From the NCBI RefSeq assembly GCF_014192745.1, contig NZ_JACHYJ010000003.1, positions 124,001 to 188,000 on the forward strand: a DNA stretch of 64,000 nucleotides, in the 5' to 3' direction. Shown here piece by piece: positions 1 to 9,265 of this stretch. The number at the start of each line of letters is the position of its first letter. Position 1 is the stretch's first letter. This DNA comes from Luteimonas sp. RC10. Its GTDB lineage: Bacteria; Pseudomonadota; Gammaproteobacteria; Xanthomonadales; Xanthomonadaceae. The position numbers and the translations under genes were made by a program. A model generated the notes under the pieces. The model did not search any database. It saw nothing but the letters and a program-made list of their open reading frames with translations, and was not told the origin of the DNA.

Positions 1-393
1 GGCACTGCGGCCTTCGCCGGACAATGCCAGCGCGACCCGCAGGTCGGGCTTGGGCAACGCGTCGGCGCCACGCTCGGGCCATTCGATCAACCACAGCCGC
101 GCGGCGACATCGTCCAGGCCGAGAAACTCCAGTTCGCCGATGTCACCGATGCGGTACAGATCCAGGTGCAGCGCCTCCCCGCCCGCCACCGGGTAGCGCT
201 CGACCAGCGTGTAGGTGGGACTGCGGACCGTGCCGGTCACGCCGAGTGCGCGCAGCCAGGCGCGTGCCAGCGTGGACTTGCCGGCGCCCAGATCGCCTTG
301 CAGATGGACCACCGCCGGCGTGGGCGCCGTGGCGGCGAGCGCCTGTGCGAAGGCCTGCGTGGCGGCCTCGCCGTCGAGTTGCCAGAGGCTCAT
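1..393 (-). CDS. tsaE: tRNA threonylcarbamoyladenosine biosynthesis ATPase TsaE (partial, 3' end outside window)
   Basis: TsaE is the P-loop ATPase that works with TsaB and TsaD to make t6A37 in tRNAs that read ANN codons. The frame starts at ATG 393 and reads MSLWQLDGEAATQAFAQ; a Walker A motif GDLGAGKST follows at about residues 33-41. Next come the family's SPTYTLVERY (switch I) and LHLDLYRI segments, then a Walker-B-like LWLIEWPERG. About 131 codons are visible and the gene runs off the left edge; the family is usually ~150-160 aa. The start overlaps the nnrDE stop by 4 nt (ATGA), so the two are probably translationally coupled, an arrangement known from E. coli yjeF-yjeE. Confidence 0.93.
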   Translation of the reverse strand, partial: MSLWQLDGEAATQAFAQALAATAPTPAVVHLQGDLGAGKSTLARAWLRALGVTGTVRSPTYTLVERYPVAGGEALHLDLYRIGDIGELEFLGLDDVAARLWLIEWPERGADALPKPDLRVALALSGEGRSA

Positions 394-1925
394 CGCCACG
401 TCTCCAAGGGCATTGGATTGGCCAGCGGACGCAGCGCGGCGACCAGGTCGACCGGCAACAACCCGCGCTCGCCACCGCTGCGCGCCGCGAGATCACCGGC
501 GGCGGCATGCAGCAGCGCGCCACAGGCCGCGGCGGCTTCGGGATCGAGGCTCTGCGCGCGCAGCGCGGCGATCACGCCGGTCAGCGCATCGCCCATGCCG
601 CCGGTCGCCATGCCCGGGTTGCCGGCGGCGACCAGCCAGGGCGTGCCGCCCGGTGCACAGACCAGTGTCCCCGTCCCCTTGAGCACGACGACCGCGCCGG
701 TCTGGGCGGCGAGCCGACGCACCGCAGCGGGCCGGTCGCGCTGGATGTCGGCGGTCGCGCCGCCGAGCAGGCGCCCGGCTTCCCCCGGGTGCGGGGTCAG
801 CACGGTCCCGGACGGGAGCGCACGGGGCATGCTGGCCAGCAGGGTCAGCGCATCGGCATCGAGCACCAGCGGCCGGCCGCTGCCCAGCACCTCGTCGTAC
901 AGCCCATGGCCCCAGGCACCGCGCCCCAGCCCCGGTCCGAGCGCAACGACATCGGCGGTCGCGAGCAGATGCGCGAGCGCGGACGTGTTGTCGATGCGGC
1001 GGGCCATCGCCTCTGGACAGCGCACCAGCAGCGGGGCGACATGCGCCGCCTGGGTCGCGACCGACACCAGCCCGGCCCCGGCGCGCAGCGCAGCCTCGGT
1101 GGCCAGCATCACCGCCCCGCCCATGCCATGGTCGCCACCGACGACCAGCACGCGGCCGGACGCCCCCTTGTGGCTGTTGCGCAGACGCGGACGCAGCCAG
1201 TGCGCCAGGTCATTGGCTTCGATCCGGCGCGCGGCGCCGGGCCCGCCGGCGGCCATCAGCGCCGGATCGACGCCGAGCGGATCGAGTGTGAGGTCGCCGG
1301 CATGGTCGGGGCCGTCACCGGTCTGCAGGCCGACGTGCGCGGCGAGGAACTGCAGCGTGACCTCGGCATGCACCGCGGCCCCCGGCACGCTGCCGCGATC
1401 GCCGTCCAGGCCGCTGGGCACGTCGAGCGCCAGCACCGGCGCGGGCGCGGCATCGATCGCGGCGATCAAGGCCGCGGCATCGGCGTCGGGCGCGCGCGAC
1501 AGGCCGATGCCGAACACAGCATCGACGACCAGTCCGGCCGACGGGAGCGGGCCGCCATCGAATGCCACGATCCGGCCGCCGGCCTCGACGAAGGCCGCGC
1601 AGGCGGCGCGCGACAGCTCGGTCCGTGGCGCATGCGTGTCGAGCCGGACCACCTGCACCTCGCAGCCGGCCGACTGCGCGTGGCGTGCGAGCACGTAGCC
1701 GTCGCCGCCGTTGTTGCCCGGTCCGCAGACCACGACGAGCGTGCGTACCTGCGGCCAGCGGCTCTGCACCAGACGCCACGCGGCCTGCCCGGCGCGCGCC
1801 ATCAGCACGCCGGCATCGCCGCCCTCGGCTGCGATCGCCGCGGTCTCGAGCGCGCGCAGGGCCGCCGCGTCGTACAGCAGGGTTCCCGGCATGGAGGCCG
1901 CGTTCGAGGCACAGGGTGGGCTCAT
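390..1925 (-). CDS. nnr: Bifunctional NAD(P)H-hydrate epimerase / ADP-dependent NAD(P)H-hydrate dehydratase
   Basis: This enzyme repairs damaged hydrated NADH and NADPH. The N-terminal YjeF epimerase domain (about residues 10-215) carries CGPGNNGGDGYVLAR and ALDVPSGLDGDRG. The C-terminal ribokinase-fold dehydratase domain contains VLVVGGDHGMGGA, LTPHPGEAGRLL and GNPGMATGGMGDALTG. From ATG 1925 the protein is 511 aa, close to E. coli YjeF (515 aa). An in-frame ATG at 1892 (MPGTLLYDAAALR) is an alternative and starts nearer the conserved core. A minus-10-like TAGAAT lies 7 nt before ATG 1925, which would make the message leaderless. The stop overlaps the tsaE start. Confidence 0.93.
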   Translation of the reverse strand: MSPPCASNAASMPGTLLYDAAALRALETAAIAAEGGDAGVLMARAGQAAWRLVQSRWPQVRTLVVVCGPGNNGGDGYVLARHAQSAGCEVQVVRLDTHAPRTELSRAACAAFVEAGGRIVAFDGGPLPSAGLVVDAVFGIGLSRAPDADAAALIAAIDAAPAPVLALDVPSGLDGDRGSVPGAAVHAEVTLQFLAAHVGLQTGDGPDHAGDLTLDPLGVDPALMAAGGPGAARRIEANDLAHWLRPRLRNSHKGASGRVLVVGGDHGMGGAVMLATEAALRAGAGLVSVATQAAHVAPLLVRCPEAMARRIDNTSALAHLLATADVVALGPGLGRGAWGHGLYDEVLGSGRPLVLDADALTLLASMPRALPSGTVLTPHPGEAGRLLGGATADIQRDRPAAVRRLAAQTGAVVVLKGTGTLVCAPGGTPWLVAAGNPGMATGGMGDALTGVIAALRAQSLDPEAAAACGALLHAAAGDLAARSGGERGLLPVDLVAALRPLANPMPLETWR

Positions 1926-1932
1926 CGCGCCG

Positions 1933-1942
1933 ATTCTATACT
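1933..1942. promoter_or_regulatory. Overlapping divergent -10 elements for nnrDE and queG
   Basis: On the plus strand TATACT (1937-1942) ends 9 nt before the queG GTG. On the minus strand TAGAAT (1938-1933) ends 7 nt before the nnrDE ATG. Only 26 bp separate the two starts, so both hexamers share sequence and both transcripts would begin at or next to the start codon. No -35 is evident on either side. Inference from sequence only. Confidence 0.5.
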
Positions 1943-1951
1943 TCACGCATC

Positions 1952-3052
1952 GTGAGTCCCCGCCCCGACATCCCCGATGCCGCGCCACCGGCACGCGCCC
2001 CGCCCGAGCCGCAGCAGGTGGCTGCGCGCATCCGCGCGATCGCGGCCGAGATGGGCTTCCAGCGCTGTGGCATTGCCGGGATCGAACTCGCCGAAGACGA
2101 GGCGCACCTGCGCGATTGGCTGGCCCAGGGGCTGTACGGCACGATGGACTGGATGGCGCGCCACGGCACGCTGCGCGCACGTCCCGCCGAACTGCTGCCC
2201 GGCACCGTGCGGGTGATTTCGGTGGGGCTCGACTACGGTCGCAACGACGACGACAGCGCCTGGGACACGCTGGCCGACGGCCGCCGCGCCTACGTCGCGC
2301 GCTATGCGCTCGGTCGCGACTACCACAAGCTCATGCGCAACCGGCTGCAGAAGTTCGCGCACCGTATCGCCGAGGAGATCGGCCCGTTCGGCCATCGGGT
2401 GTTCGTCGATTCGGCGCCAGTGCTCGAACGCGCGCTTGCGCGCAACGCCGGCCTGGGCTGGATCGGCAAGCACACCTGCCTGATCGACAAGCGCGGCGGC
2501 TCGTGGTTCTTCCTCGGCGAGATCTACGTCGACGTGCCGCTGCCGATCGATCCGCCAGCGAGCGCGCATTGCGGTACCTGCACGCGCTGCATCGATGTCT
2601 GCCCGACACAGGCGATTGTCGCGCCCTACCGGCTCGATGCGCGCCGATGCATCTCCTATCTGACGATCGAACACGACGGCGCGATTCCCGAACCGCTGCG
2701 CGCACCGATCGGCAACCGCATCTTCGGCTGCGACGACTGCCAGCTGGTGTGTCCGTGGAACAAGTTCGCCAAGCGCCACGACGAACCCGACTTCCGCGCC
2801 CGCAACGGTCTGGACAGCGCAACTCTGGCCGATCTGTTCGCCTGGGACGAGGACGAATTCCTGCAGCGCACCGAAGGCTCACCGCTGCGCCGCAGTGGCC
2901 ATCGTCGCTGGCTGCGCAATATCGCCGTCGCACTGGGCAACGCGCCGACCGCCCCCGACACCATCGCCACCTTGCGCACGCGCCGGCACTCGGGCGATGC
3001 GCTGGTCGACGAGCATGTCGAATGGGCGCTGGCGCAGCACGACGCGCGGTGA
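1952..3052 (+). CDS. queG: Epoxyqueuosine reductase QueG
   Basis: QueG is a cobalamin- and Fe-S-dependent cytosolic enzyme that reduces epoxyqueuosine to queuosine in tRNA, the last step of queuosine synthesis. The 366-aa product, read from GTG 1952, has the N-terminal ALARNAGLGWIGKHTC region and then two 4Fe-4S motifs, CGTCTRCIDVCPTQAI and CDDCQLVCPWNKFA. Length matches the family (~350-380 aa). GTG was chosen because it places the family N-terminus (IAAEMGFQRCGIAGIEL) in normal position and because a TATACT minus-10 sits just upstream. The nearest upstream in-frame codons fall inside the divergent nnrDE gene. Confidence 0.95.
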   Translation: MSPRPDIPDAAPPARAPPEPQQVAARIRAIAAEMGFQRCGIAGIELAEDEAHLRDWLAQGLYGTMDWMARHGTLRARPAELLPGTVRVISVGLDYGRNDDDSAWDTLADGRRAYVARYALGRDYHKLMRNRLQKFAHRIAEEIGPFGHRVFVDSAPVLERALARNAGLGWIGKHTCLIDKRGGSWFFLGEIYVDVPLPIDPPASAHCGTCTRCIDVCPTQAIVAPYRLDARRCISYLTIEHDGAIPEPLRAPIGNRIFGCDDCQLVCPWNKFAKRHDEPDFRARNGLDSATLADLFAWDEDEFLQRTEGSPLRRSGHRRWLRNIAVALGNAPTAPDTIATLRTRRHSGDALVDEHVEWALAQHDAR

Positions 3053-3150
3053 CGACGCCGCACATCGCATGCGGCGTTCGGTCGATCGCGGCTGGCGCGA
3101 ACGACGGTTGCCATGGCGGCAGGTCAGCGTTGGTGGAATGACAGGGCCGC

Positions 3151-3212
3151 AAAGCCCCTCCCCCACCCGGCGCGCTGCGCACGCCGACCTCCCCCGCACG
3201 CGGGGGAGGTGA
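3151..3212. repeat. Dispersed GC-rich intergenic repeat, copy A (hairpin-forming)
   Basis: The copy contains CCCCCACCCGGCGCGC followed by a perfect hairpin: 10-bp arms ACCTCCCCCG/CGGGGGAGGT (3187-3196 and 3201-3210) around CACG. Matching copies lie at 3329-3392 and 9266-9323. It sits in the 350-bp non-coding space between the convergent ends of queG and pgi, where it could also act in termination. Between copies A and B (about 3247-3328) lies a decayed related block, CCTTCCCCCGC to GGAAGGTTGGGATGGGGGC. No gene is supported in 3053-3402. Confidence 0.75.
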
Positions 3213-3328
3213 CTTCAGCATCCGGCGCGCGGCGGACTCCCGCACGCACGGATACGCTTTGCCCTTCCCCCGCTTACGGGGCATTGCGCCCTTCACGGGT
3301 GGAAGGTTGGGATGGGGGCGCTTTGCGC

Positions 3329-3392
3329 GACAAGCCCATGCGCCACCTGGCGCGCTACGCACGTCGACCTCCCCACGTGCGCGGGGAGATGA
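3329..3392. repeat. Dispersed GC-rich intergenic repeat, copy B (diverged)
   Basis: This copy has the same order of blocks as copy A, including CACCTGGCGCGCTACGCACG and then CTCCCCACGTGCGCGGGGAG. The hairpin arms have drifted from the copy A form. It lies just downstream of the pgi stop. Confidence 0.6.
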
Positions 3393-3402
3393 TCGACGCG
3401 GA

Positions 3403-4932
3403 TCAGGCGTTGCGGCGTGCGCGCAGTTCGTCGAGCAGCGCGCGGGTGACCGGGTCGGCGATCTCGACGTCCTGACCCTGGACCGCGGGCAGCAGCTCGC
3501 CGGCGATGCGCTTGCCCAGTTCGACGCCCCACTGATCGAAGGCGTTGATGCCCCACAGCACCGACTGCGCGTAGACGCTGTGCTCGTAGAGCGCGATCAG
3601 CGCGCCGAGGCTGCGCGGATCGAGCCGGTCGAGCAGCAACAAGGTCGACGGTCGATTGCCGGGGTAGGACTTCTGCGGATCGTCGGCGGAAAACCCGTTG
3701 GCCAGCGCTTCGGTCTGCGCGAGCAGGTTCGACAGCAGCGCGGCGTGGTTGTCTGCATGCGGGTGCGCCGGATTCACCACGCCGATGAAATCGGCCGGCA
3801 CCGTCTGCGTACCCTGGTGCAGCGCCTGGAAGAAACTGTGCTGCGAGTTGGTGCCCGGTCCGCCCCACAGCACCGGCACGGTGTCGAGTCCGACCGCCTC
3901 GCCCTCGGGCGTGACCGACTTGCCCAGGCTCTCCATCACCAGTTGCTGCAGGTAGGCCGGCAGCAGCGCCAGCCGCTCGTCGTAGGGCAGCACGGCGTGC
4001 GTGGCCAGGCCCAGCGCATTGCGGTTCCAGATGGCAGTCAGCGCGTGCAGCAGCGGCAGGTTGCCGGCCAGCGGCGTCTGCAGGGCGTGCGCGTCCATCT
4101 CGGCCGCGCCGTCGAGCAAGGCCTCGAAGCCGTCGGCGCCGATCGCCAGCGCGATCGAGAACCCGACCGCCGACCACAGCGAATAGCGGCCACCGACCCA
4201 GTCCCACATCGGCAGCACGCGCTCGGGCGCAACGCCGAAGGCCTGCGCGCGCGGCACGTTGGCGCTGACTGCGTACAGCCGCTCGCTGCCGCCCAGCCAG
4301 TCGCGCACGACCGCGCCGTTGAGCAGGGTCTCCTGCGTGCCGAAGGTCTTGGAGACCAGGATCGCCGCGGTCTTCGCCGGATCCAGCTTCGCCAGGCGGT
4401 GCTGGGCGTCGCTGCCGTCGACGTTGGTCAGAAAATGCACACGGAAACGCCCGGTGCCGAAGTCCTTGAGCGCATCGACGACCAGGCGCGGGCCCAGATC
4501 GGAGCCGCCAATGCCGACATTGACGATGTCGGTGACCTCGGAGGCCTCGAGCTGCGCGACCAGCGCGCGCATGCGCGTGCGCGCAGCGAGCGCCTGCTCG
4601 CGGGCGTCACGCGCGGCCGGCGCCTGCGACAGCGCCGAACGCAGTGCGACGTGCAGCGCCGGGCGCTGCTCGGAGGTGTTGACAATGGCGCCATCGAACA
4701 GCGCGCGCATCGCGGCCGCCAGTTCGGCCGACGCGCCGAGCGCGAGCAGCGCATCGCGTGCCTCGCGGTCGAAGCGCTGGCGCGCGAAGCTGGCGTAGAG
4801 CCCGCCCACGCGCAGCGCGAAGTCGCGCGGACGCGCGGCATCGGCGGCGACGAGGTCGGCGATGCGCGCCGCGTCCAGGCGCCGCGCATGTGGCGTCAGC
4901 GTGTCGCGGAGCAGTCGCGCCGCCATCGTCAT
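3403..4932 (-). CDS. pgi: Glucose-6-phosphate isomerase
   Basis: Pgi interconverts glucose-6-phosphate and fructose-6-phosphate in glycolysis and gluconeogenesis. The 509-aa product shows the family blocks in order: [51 protein letters not shown], and [18 protein letters not shown]. The C-terminus [15 protein letters not shown] is also typical. The start ATG 4932 overlaps the panD stop (TGATG); a second ATG six nt downstream is equally possible. It is the last gene of the leftward pcnB-to-pgi cluster. E. coli Pgi is 549 aa, so this one is slightly shorter than that form. Confidence 0.97.
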   Translation of the reverse strand: MTMAARLLRDTLTPHARRLDAARIADLVAADAARPRDFALRVGGLYASFARQRFDREARDALLALGASAELAAAMRALFDGAIVNTSEQRPALHVALRSALSQAPAARDAREQALAARTRMRALVAQLEASEVTDIVNVGIGGSDLGPRLVVDALKDFGTGRFRVHFLTNVDGSDAQHRLAKLDPAKTAAILVSKTFGTQETLLNGAVVRDWLGGSERLYAVSANVPRAQAFGVAPERVLPMWDWVGGRYSLWSAVGFSIALAIGADGFEALLDGAAEMDAHALQTPLAGNLPLLHALTAIWNRNALGLATHAVLPYDERLALLPAYLQQLVMESLGKSVTPEGEAVGLDTVPVLWGGPGTNSQHSFFQALHQGTQTVPADFIGVVNPAHPHADNHAALLSNLLAQTEALANGFSADDPQKSYPGNRPSTLLLLDRLDPRSLGALIALYEHSVYAQSVLWGINAFDQWGVELGKRIAGELLPAVQGQDVEIADPVTRALLDELRARRNA

Positions 4933-5312
4933 CAGGCGGCCTGCGCCGGAATCGAATCGTTGGTGTGGGTCATCCGGTTCTGCCGGTCGACATAGACCAG
5001 GGTCGGCTTGAACTTGGCGACTTGCGCCTCGTCGAGCGCACCGTAGGCACAGATGATCACCAGATCACCGACGCCGGCCTTGTGCGCAGCGGCACCGTTG
5101 ACCGAGATGATGCCGCTGCCGGCCTCGGCGCGGATCGCATAGGTCGCGAACCGCTCGCCGTTATTGATGTTGTAGATCTCGATGCGCTCGTACTCGCGGA
5201 TGCCCGACAGATCGAGCAGATGGCCGTCGATCGCGCACGAGCCCTCGTAGTGCAGCTCGGCGTGGGTCACGGACGCGCGGTGGATCTTGGCTTTGAGCAG
5301 GGTCAGTTGCAT
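4932..5312 (-). CDS. panD: Aspartate 1-decarboxylase proenzyme
   Basis: PanD decarboxylates L-aspartate to beta-alanine for pantothenate. It is a pyruvoyl enzyme made by self-cleavage. The 126-aa length equals E. coli PanD. Gly24-Ser25 in [10 protein letters not shown] is the cleavage site, and Lys9 and His11 (LKAKIHRA) and Tyr58 (RFATYAIRA) are in their usual places. It lies 110 nt after panC with its own -35/-10 pair and overlaps pgi by one nucleotide at the stop, suggesting coupling to pgi. Confidence 0.97.
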   Translation of the reverse strand: MQLTLLKAKIHRASVTHAELHYEGSCAIDGHLLDLSGIREYERIEIYNINNGERFATYAIRAEAGSGIISVNGAAAHKAGVGDLVIICAYGALDEAQVAKFKPTLVYVDRQNRMTHTNDSIPAQAA

Positions 5313-5366
5313 GGCGGCGGCCGGGTGCGGCCGTTGGCAGACGCGGGCGTTCCGCAGGAGTCGGCA

Positions 5367-5394
5367 AGTATAGGCGCCGCGTGCGGCATCGCAA
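5367..5394 (-). promoter_or_regulatory. Putative panD promoter
   Basis: On the minus strand TTGCGA (5394-5389), a 16-nt spacer and TATACT (5372-5367) precede panD. This gives an expected 5' leader of ~45-50 nt. It lies in the 110-nt panC-panD gap, so panD-pgi could be transcribed separately from the upstream genes. Confidence 0.5.
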
Positions 5395-5422
5395 CATGCG
5401 CCACGGCCGCGCGGGCGGCGAT

Positions 5423-6289
5423 TCAGCCGGCCGCGGACGCCGGTGCCAGGCTGAATTCGAGGTTGTCGATCAACCGGGTCGTGCCCAGCCGGGCCGCGAG
5501 CAAGGCGACCGCCTCGCGATCGTCTGGCGCCAGTGCACCGAGCGCGGGGGTGCGCACGACCGCATAGTCGACGTCGAAACCGTGCGCGCTGAGCTGGGCC
5601 AGGGCGTCGGCCTCGACCTCGGCCGGCGCGCGACCGGCGCGCAGGCCCTCGCGCATTGCCTGCAGCGTGCGATACAGCTGGGGCGCCAGTGCGCGCTGGT
5701 CGGCGTCCAGGTACTGGTTGCGCGAGCTCAGCGCCAGCCCGTCGGCATCGCGGGCGATCGCGACCGGCAGCAATTGCACCGGAAACGCGAGCTCGGCGAC
5801 CAGGTGGGCGATCACCGCCAACTGCTGGTAGTCCTTGCGCCCGAACGCAGCGACATCGGGCTGCACCTGGTTGAACAGGCGCGCGACGACCGTCGCCACG
5901 CCATCGAAGTGCCCCGGACGGTGCGCGCCGTCGAGCACCTCGGTGATCCCGGGCACGCGCACGGTGACCGTGTTCGCCAGCCCCAGCGGATACATCGTCT
6001 CCACCGACGGCTGCCACAGCAGGTCGCAGCCCGCAGCGGCCAGTCCCTGCGCGTCCTGCTCGGGCGTGCGCGGATAGCGCGCGAAATCCTCGTTGGGCCC
6101 GAACTGGGTGGGATTGACGAACACGCTGGCGACGACCCGGTCGACCTGTGCGCGCAAGGCCGCGACCAGCGAAAAGTGCCCCGCGTGCAGATTGCCCATC
6201 GTCGGCACCAGGCCCACGCGCAGGCCTGCGCGCTTCCACGCCGCGATGCGCGTGCGCAGGACGGTCAGACTGTCGACGGTTTCGATCAT
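5423..6289 (-). CDS. panC: Pantothenate synthetase (pantoate-beta-alanine ligase)
   Basis: PanC joins pantoate and beta-alanine with ATP to give pantothenate. The 288-aa product starts [15 protein letters not shown]. It contains [14 protein letters not shown] (nucleotidyltransferase HIGH-type motif), [28 protein letters not shown] and the KMSKS-like [13 protein letters not shown] 6289 gives the standard N-terminus; the frame stays open further upstream, but that stretch has no family similarity. It lies 40 nt after panB and is followed by panD. Confidence 0.97.
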   Translation of the reverse strand: MIETVDSLTVLRTRIAAWKRAGLRVGLVPTMGNLHAGHFSLVAALRAQVDRVVASVFVNPTQFGPNEDFARYPRTPEQDAQGLAAAGCDLLWQPSVETMYPLGLANTVTVRVPGITEVLDGAHRPGHFDGVATVVARLFNQVQPDVAAFGRKDYQQLAVIAHLVAELAFPVQLLPVAIARDADGLALSSRNQYLDADQRALAPQLYRTLQAMREGLRAGRAPAEVEADALAQLSAHGFDVDYAVVRTPALGALAPDDREAVALLAARLGTTRLIDNLEFSLAPASAAG

Positions 6290-6329
6290 GGGGGCGTGCG
6301 GATTCGGGCGAAGGCCGGCGGCGCGGCGC

Positions 6330-7148
6330 TCAGCTGTAGGAATGTTCGAGGCCGGGGAAACTGCCGTCGCGCACCGCGGCGACGTAGGCACGCGCCGCGC
6401 CCGCAACCGAGCCGCCATCGGCCAGGAAGTCGCGGACGAACTTCGGCCGGCGATGGCCGCTGTCCAGGCCCAGCATGTCGTGCAGCACCAGCACCTGGCC
6501 GTCGCAGCCCGGGCCGGCGCCGATGCCGATCGTCGGCACCGGAGAAGCCGCGGTGATCTCGGCCGCCAGCGCAGCCGGCACGCCCTCGAGCACGATCAAC
6601 GAGGCACCCGCCTCGGCGATCGCGAGCGCATCTTCGCGCAGCGCCTGCGCGGCCGCCTCGTCGCGGCCCTGTACCTTGAACCCGCCAAAGCGCAGCACCG
6701 ACTGCGGAGTGAGCCCCAGGTGCGCGCAGACCGGGATCTCGCGCTCGACCAGGAAGCGCACGACCTCGCGCTTGTTCGCGCTCGCGCCTTCCAGCTTGAC
6801 CATGCCGGCGCCGGCCTGCAGCAACCGCGTCGAGGCATCGAGTGCGCGCTCGGGCGTCGCATCGGCCTGGAACGACAGGTCGGCGACGATGAGCGCGCGC
6901 CGGGCTCCCCGCGCCACGCAGGCGGTGTGATAGACCATGTCGTCGGTGGTGACCGGCAAGGTCGAGCCGTGCCCCTGCACCACCATGCCCAGCGAATCGC
7001 CGACCAGCAGCAGCTCGACCCCGGCGGCATCGAATGCGCGCGCGAACCCGGCGTCGTAGGCGGTGAGCATCGAGAGCCGGCGACCCGCGGCGCGGGCCTC
7101 GAACAGCGCGGGCACGGTCACCGGCGCGGAAGTGTTGGGCGTGGTCAT
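6330..7148 (-). CDS. panB: 3-methyl-2-oxobutanoate hydroxymethyltransferase
   Basis: PanB transfers the one-carbon unit of 5,10-methylene-THF to 2-oxoisovalerate, the first committed step to pantoate. The 272-aa product carries [48 protein letters not shown] and [21 protein letters not shown], all diagnostic of the family. It starts only 4 nt after the folK stop, so the two are surely co-transcribed. Length matches E. coli PanB (264 aa). Confidence 0.97.
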   Translation of the reverse strand: MTTPNTSAPVTVPALFEARAAGRRLSMLTAYDAGFARAFDAAGVELLLVGDSLGMVVQGHGSTLPVTTDDMVYHTACVARGARRALIVADLSFQADATPERALDASTRLLQAGAGMVKLEGASANKREVVRFLVEREIPVCAHLGLTPQSVLRFGGFKVQGRDEAAAQALREDALAIAEAGASLIVLEGVPAALAAEITAASPVPTIGIGAGPGCDGQVLVLHDMLGLDSGHRRPKFVRDFLADGGSVAGAARAYVAAVRDGSFPGLEHSYS

Positions 7149-7152
7149 CGCC

Positions 7153-7671
7153 CTAGGGTATCGCTTCGATGCCGCTTCGATCCATGCCCGCAAGCACCTC
7201 GACGGCTGCGCCGATGCCGGGAATCCGTACATCGGGCGCGACATCGAGCAGCGGCACCAGTGCGAATGCGCGCGCATGCAGATGCGGATGCGGCACGGTG
7301 AGTCCCGGCAATGCAAGCACGGCATCGCCGTACAGCAGCAGATCCAGGTCGAGTGTGCGCGGCCCCCAGCGGTCGCTGCCATCGGCTGCGCGGCGTCGCC
7401 CCAGCGCTGTCTCGATCGACAACAGCGTCTCGAGCAGTGCAGTTGCCGGCAGGCCGGTCTCGAACGCTGCCGCGGCGTTGATGAAATCCGGCTGATCGGT
7501 CACGCCCCACGCGGGCGTGCGATAGAAGCGCGACAGCGCAAACCCCGAGATGCCGGGCAAGGCCGCCAGCGCGCGCGCCGCGTCGTGCAACGTCGCGACC
7601 GCGTCGCCGAGATTGGCGCCCAGCCCGACACAGGCGCGCACGCGCGGCGCCTCCGCCGGCCTGGCACTCAT
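7153..7671 (-). CDS. folK: 2-amino-4-hydroxy-6-hydroxymethyldihydropteridine pyrophosphokinase (HPPK)
   Basis: HPPK pyrophosphorylates hydroxymethyl-dihydropterin in folate synthesis. The 172-aa product has [36 protein letters not shown] and the signature [17 protein letters not shown], followed by [14 protein letters not shown] 7671 overlaps the pcnB stop by 4 nt (ATGA), which decides the start. The pcnB-folK order is the same as in E. coli. Confidence 0.96.
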   Translation of the reverse strand: MSARPAEAPRVRACVGLGANLGDAVATLHDAARALAALPGISGFALSRFYRTPAWGVTDQPDFINAAAAFETGLPATALLETLLSIETALGRRRAADGSDRWGPRTLDLDLLLYGDAVLALPGLTVPHPHLHARAFALVPLLDVAPDVRIPGIGAAVEVLAGMDRSGIEAIP

Positions 7672-8990
7672 CCAGCTGCGGGCGCGCGCCGACGGCGGCG
7701 CTTGCGGCGCGGGGCCTGCCCCTCGCTGTCGCCGTCCTCGTCGCCGGGAAACAGCGCAATCGCGTGGTCGGGATCGCGCTGGGCTTCCTGCCAGAACGCG
7801 ACATCGGCGGCATGGGCCTCGGACGCGGCGCTGCGCAACACCAGGAAATCGAAGGCGGCGCGAAAGCGCGGGTGCGAGAGCATCCGGGTCACCCGCTTGC
7901 GCTGGCGCTGCGGGAAGCGCGCCTGCAGCAGCCAGATCTCCTGCATCGGCAGCGAGAACCGGCGCGGCAGCGCGACCGTCGACAACTGGTGCAGCGTCAC
8001 CCGATCCGCGGCCCGGCGCTGCGCATCCACCGGCTGTACGCCCTCGGCCTGCAACTTCATCAACGTGCGGCAGTACGCCGGCCACAGCAGGGTCGCAAAC
8101 AGGAAGGCCGGCGACACCGGATCGCCGGCAGCGATGCGGGCATCGGTCGAGCGCAGGCCCGCGACCACCATCGTGCGCAATGCGCCGCTGCGATTGCTCG
8201 CCAATGCCTTGGCGGTCTCGGGGAACAGCGCGCCCAGCAGGCCATGCCGCTCCAGGCCCTCGAAACTCGCCACCGCATGACCCGACAGGAACAGCTTCAG
8301 GCATTCCTCGAACAGCCGCGCCGGCGCCGCTTCGGACAACAGCCCGGCAAGGTGCGGGATCGGCGCCGCGGTCTCGGGCGCGATCGAGAAGCCGAGCTTG
8401 GCCGCCAGCCGCACCGCGCGCAGCATCCGCACCGGGTCTTCGCGGTAGCGCGTCTCCGGATCGCCGATCAGCCGCAGCACGCGGTTCTCGACATCCTCGA
8501 AGCCGCCGACGTAGTCGCGCACCGAGAAGTCGGCGATCGCGTAATAGAGTGCGTTGGCGGTGAAGTCGCGCCGGACCGCATCATCCTCGATCGTGCCGTA
8601 GACGTTGTCGCGCAGCAGGCGACCGTCGTCGTGCACCTCGCGATCGCCGCTGCCGTCGTCGACGTTGGCGCGGAAGGTGGCGACCTCGATGATCTCGCGG
8701 CCGAACACCACATGCGCCAGCCGGAACCGCCGCCCGATCAGCCGGCAGTTGCGAAACAGCGCCTTGACCTGCTCGGGCGTCGCGTCGGTCGCGACGTCGA
8801 AATCCTTGGGCGCCAGGCCGACAAGAATGTCGCGGACCGCGCCACCGACCAGATAGGCGGCATGCCCGGCCTCGTGCAGCCGGTACAGCACACGCAGCGC
8901 ACTCTGGCTGATCTGCCGGCGCGAGATGATGTGCTGGTCGCGGGGGATGGTCCGCAACGCGGAGCCCGGAGTCGAAGTGTCGTCGTGCAT
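7668..8990 (-). CDS. pcnB: Poly(A) polymerase I
   Basis: PcnB adds 3' poly(A) tails to RNA, promoting decay. The 440-aa product has the class II nucleotidyltransferase core LVGGAVRDILVGLAPKDFDVATDATPEQ (split here as LVGGAVRDILVGL then KDFDVATDATP), RRFRLAHVVF, RRDFTANALYY and EDPVRMLRAVRLAAKLGF. A basic tail of consecutive Arg/Lys residues (PRRKRRRRRAP) closes the protein, as in other PcnB proteins. ATG 8990 was preferred over a TTG immediately upstream at 8993. It is the first gene of the leftward folate/pantothenate cluster; its folK overlap suggests coupling. Confidence 0.95.
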   Translation of the reverse strand: MHDDTSTPGSALRTIPRDQHIISRRQISQSALRVLYRLHEAGHAAYLVGGAVRDILVGLAPKDFDVATDATPEQVKALFRNCRLIGRRFRLAHVVFGREIIEVATFRANVDDGSGDREVHDDGRLLRDNVYGTIEDDAVRRDFTANALYYAIADFSVRDYVGGFEDVENRVLRLIGDPETRYREDPVRMLRAVRLAAKLGFSIAPETAAPIPHLAGLLSEAAPARLFEECLKLFLSGHAVASFEGLERHGLLGALFPETAKALASNRSGALRTMVVAGLRSTDARIAAGDPVSPAFLFATLLWPAYCRTLMKLQAEGVQPVDAQRRAADRVTLHQLSTVALPRRFSLPMQEIWLLQARFPQRQRKRVTRMLSHPRFRAAFDFLVLRSAASEAHAADVAFWQEAQRDPDHAIALFPGDEDGDSEGQAPRRKRRRRRAPAAG

Positions 8991-9039
8991 CAAATGAAAA
9001 TTTTCCGTGGGCGACCCGTTGCGGGGCCCGCAAGCCTGC

Positions 9040-9045
9040 TATACT
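9040..9045 (+). promoter_or_regulatory. -10 element for tRNA-Glu
   Basis: TATACT in the context GCTATACTAGC lies 74 nt before the mature tRNA 5' end. No clear -35 was seen. The pcnB start is on the other strand 50 nt away. Confidence 0.5.
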
Positions 9046-9119
9046 AGCAAGCTGCACACGTCTTTCCGATGTTCTGCAGACCGGTCGTCCAACCGGTCGC
9101 CGCTTCGGCGGTACACCCA

Positions 9120-9195
9120 GCTCCCTTCGTCTAGAGGCCTAGGACGTGGCCCTCTCAAGGCTAAAACACGGGTTCGAATCCCGTAGGGAGCGCCA
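9120..9195 (+). tRNA. tRNA-Glu, anticodon CTC
   Basis: The gene folds into a standard cloverleaf. The acceptor stem GCTCCCT pairs with AGGGAGC, followed by discriminator G and an encoded CCA (9193-9195). The anticodon stem TGGCC/GGCTA closes the loop CTCTCAA, putting anticodon CTC at 9154-9156, which reads GAG. The T loop is GGTTCGAATCC. The 5' part CCCTTCGTCTAGAGGCCTAG is typical of bacterial tRNA-Glu. Confidence 0.96.
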
Positions 9196-9204
9196 TCTTC
9201 AGAG

Positions 9205-9230
9205 AAAGGCCCGCGCAAGCGGGCCTTTTT
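9205..9230 (+). terminator. Rho-independent terminator after tRNA-Glu
   Basis: A 10-bp stem AAAGGCCCGC/GCGGGCCTTT closes a GCAA tetraloop and runs into five T residues. It lies 10 nt after the tRNA CCA end. Confidence 0.9.
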
Positions 9231-9265
9231 CGTTGAGGTGTCCGGCAACTGTGCTTCGCTTCGCA

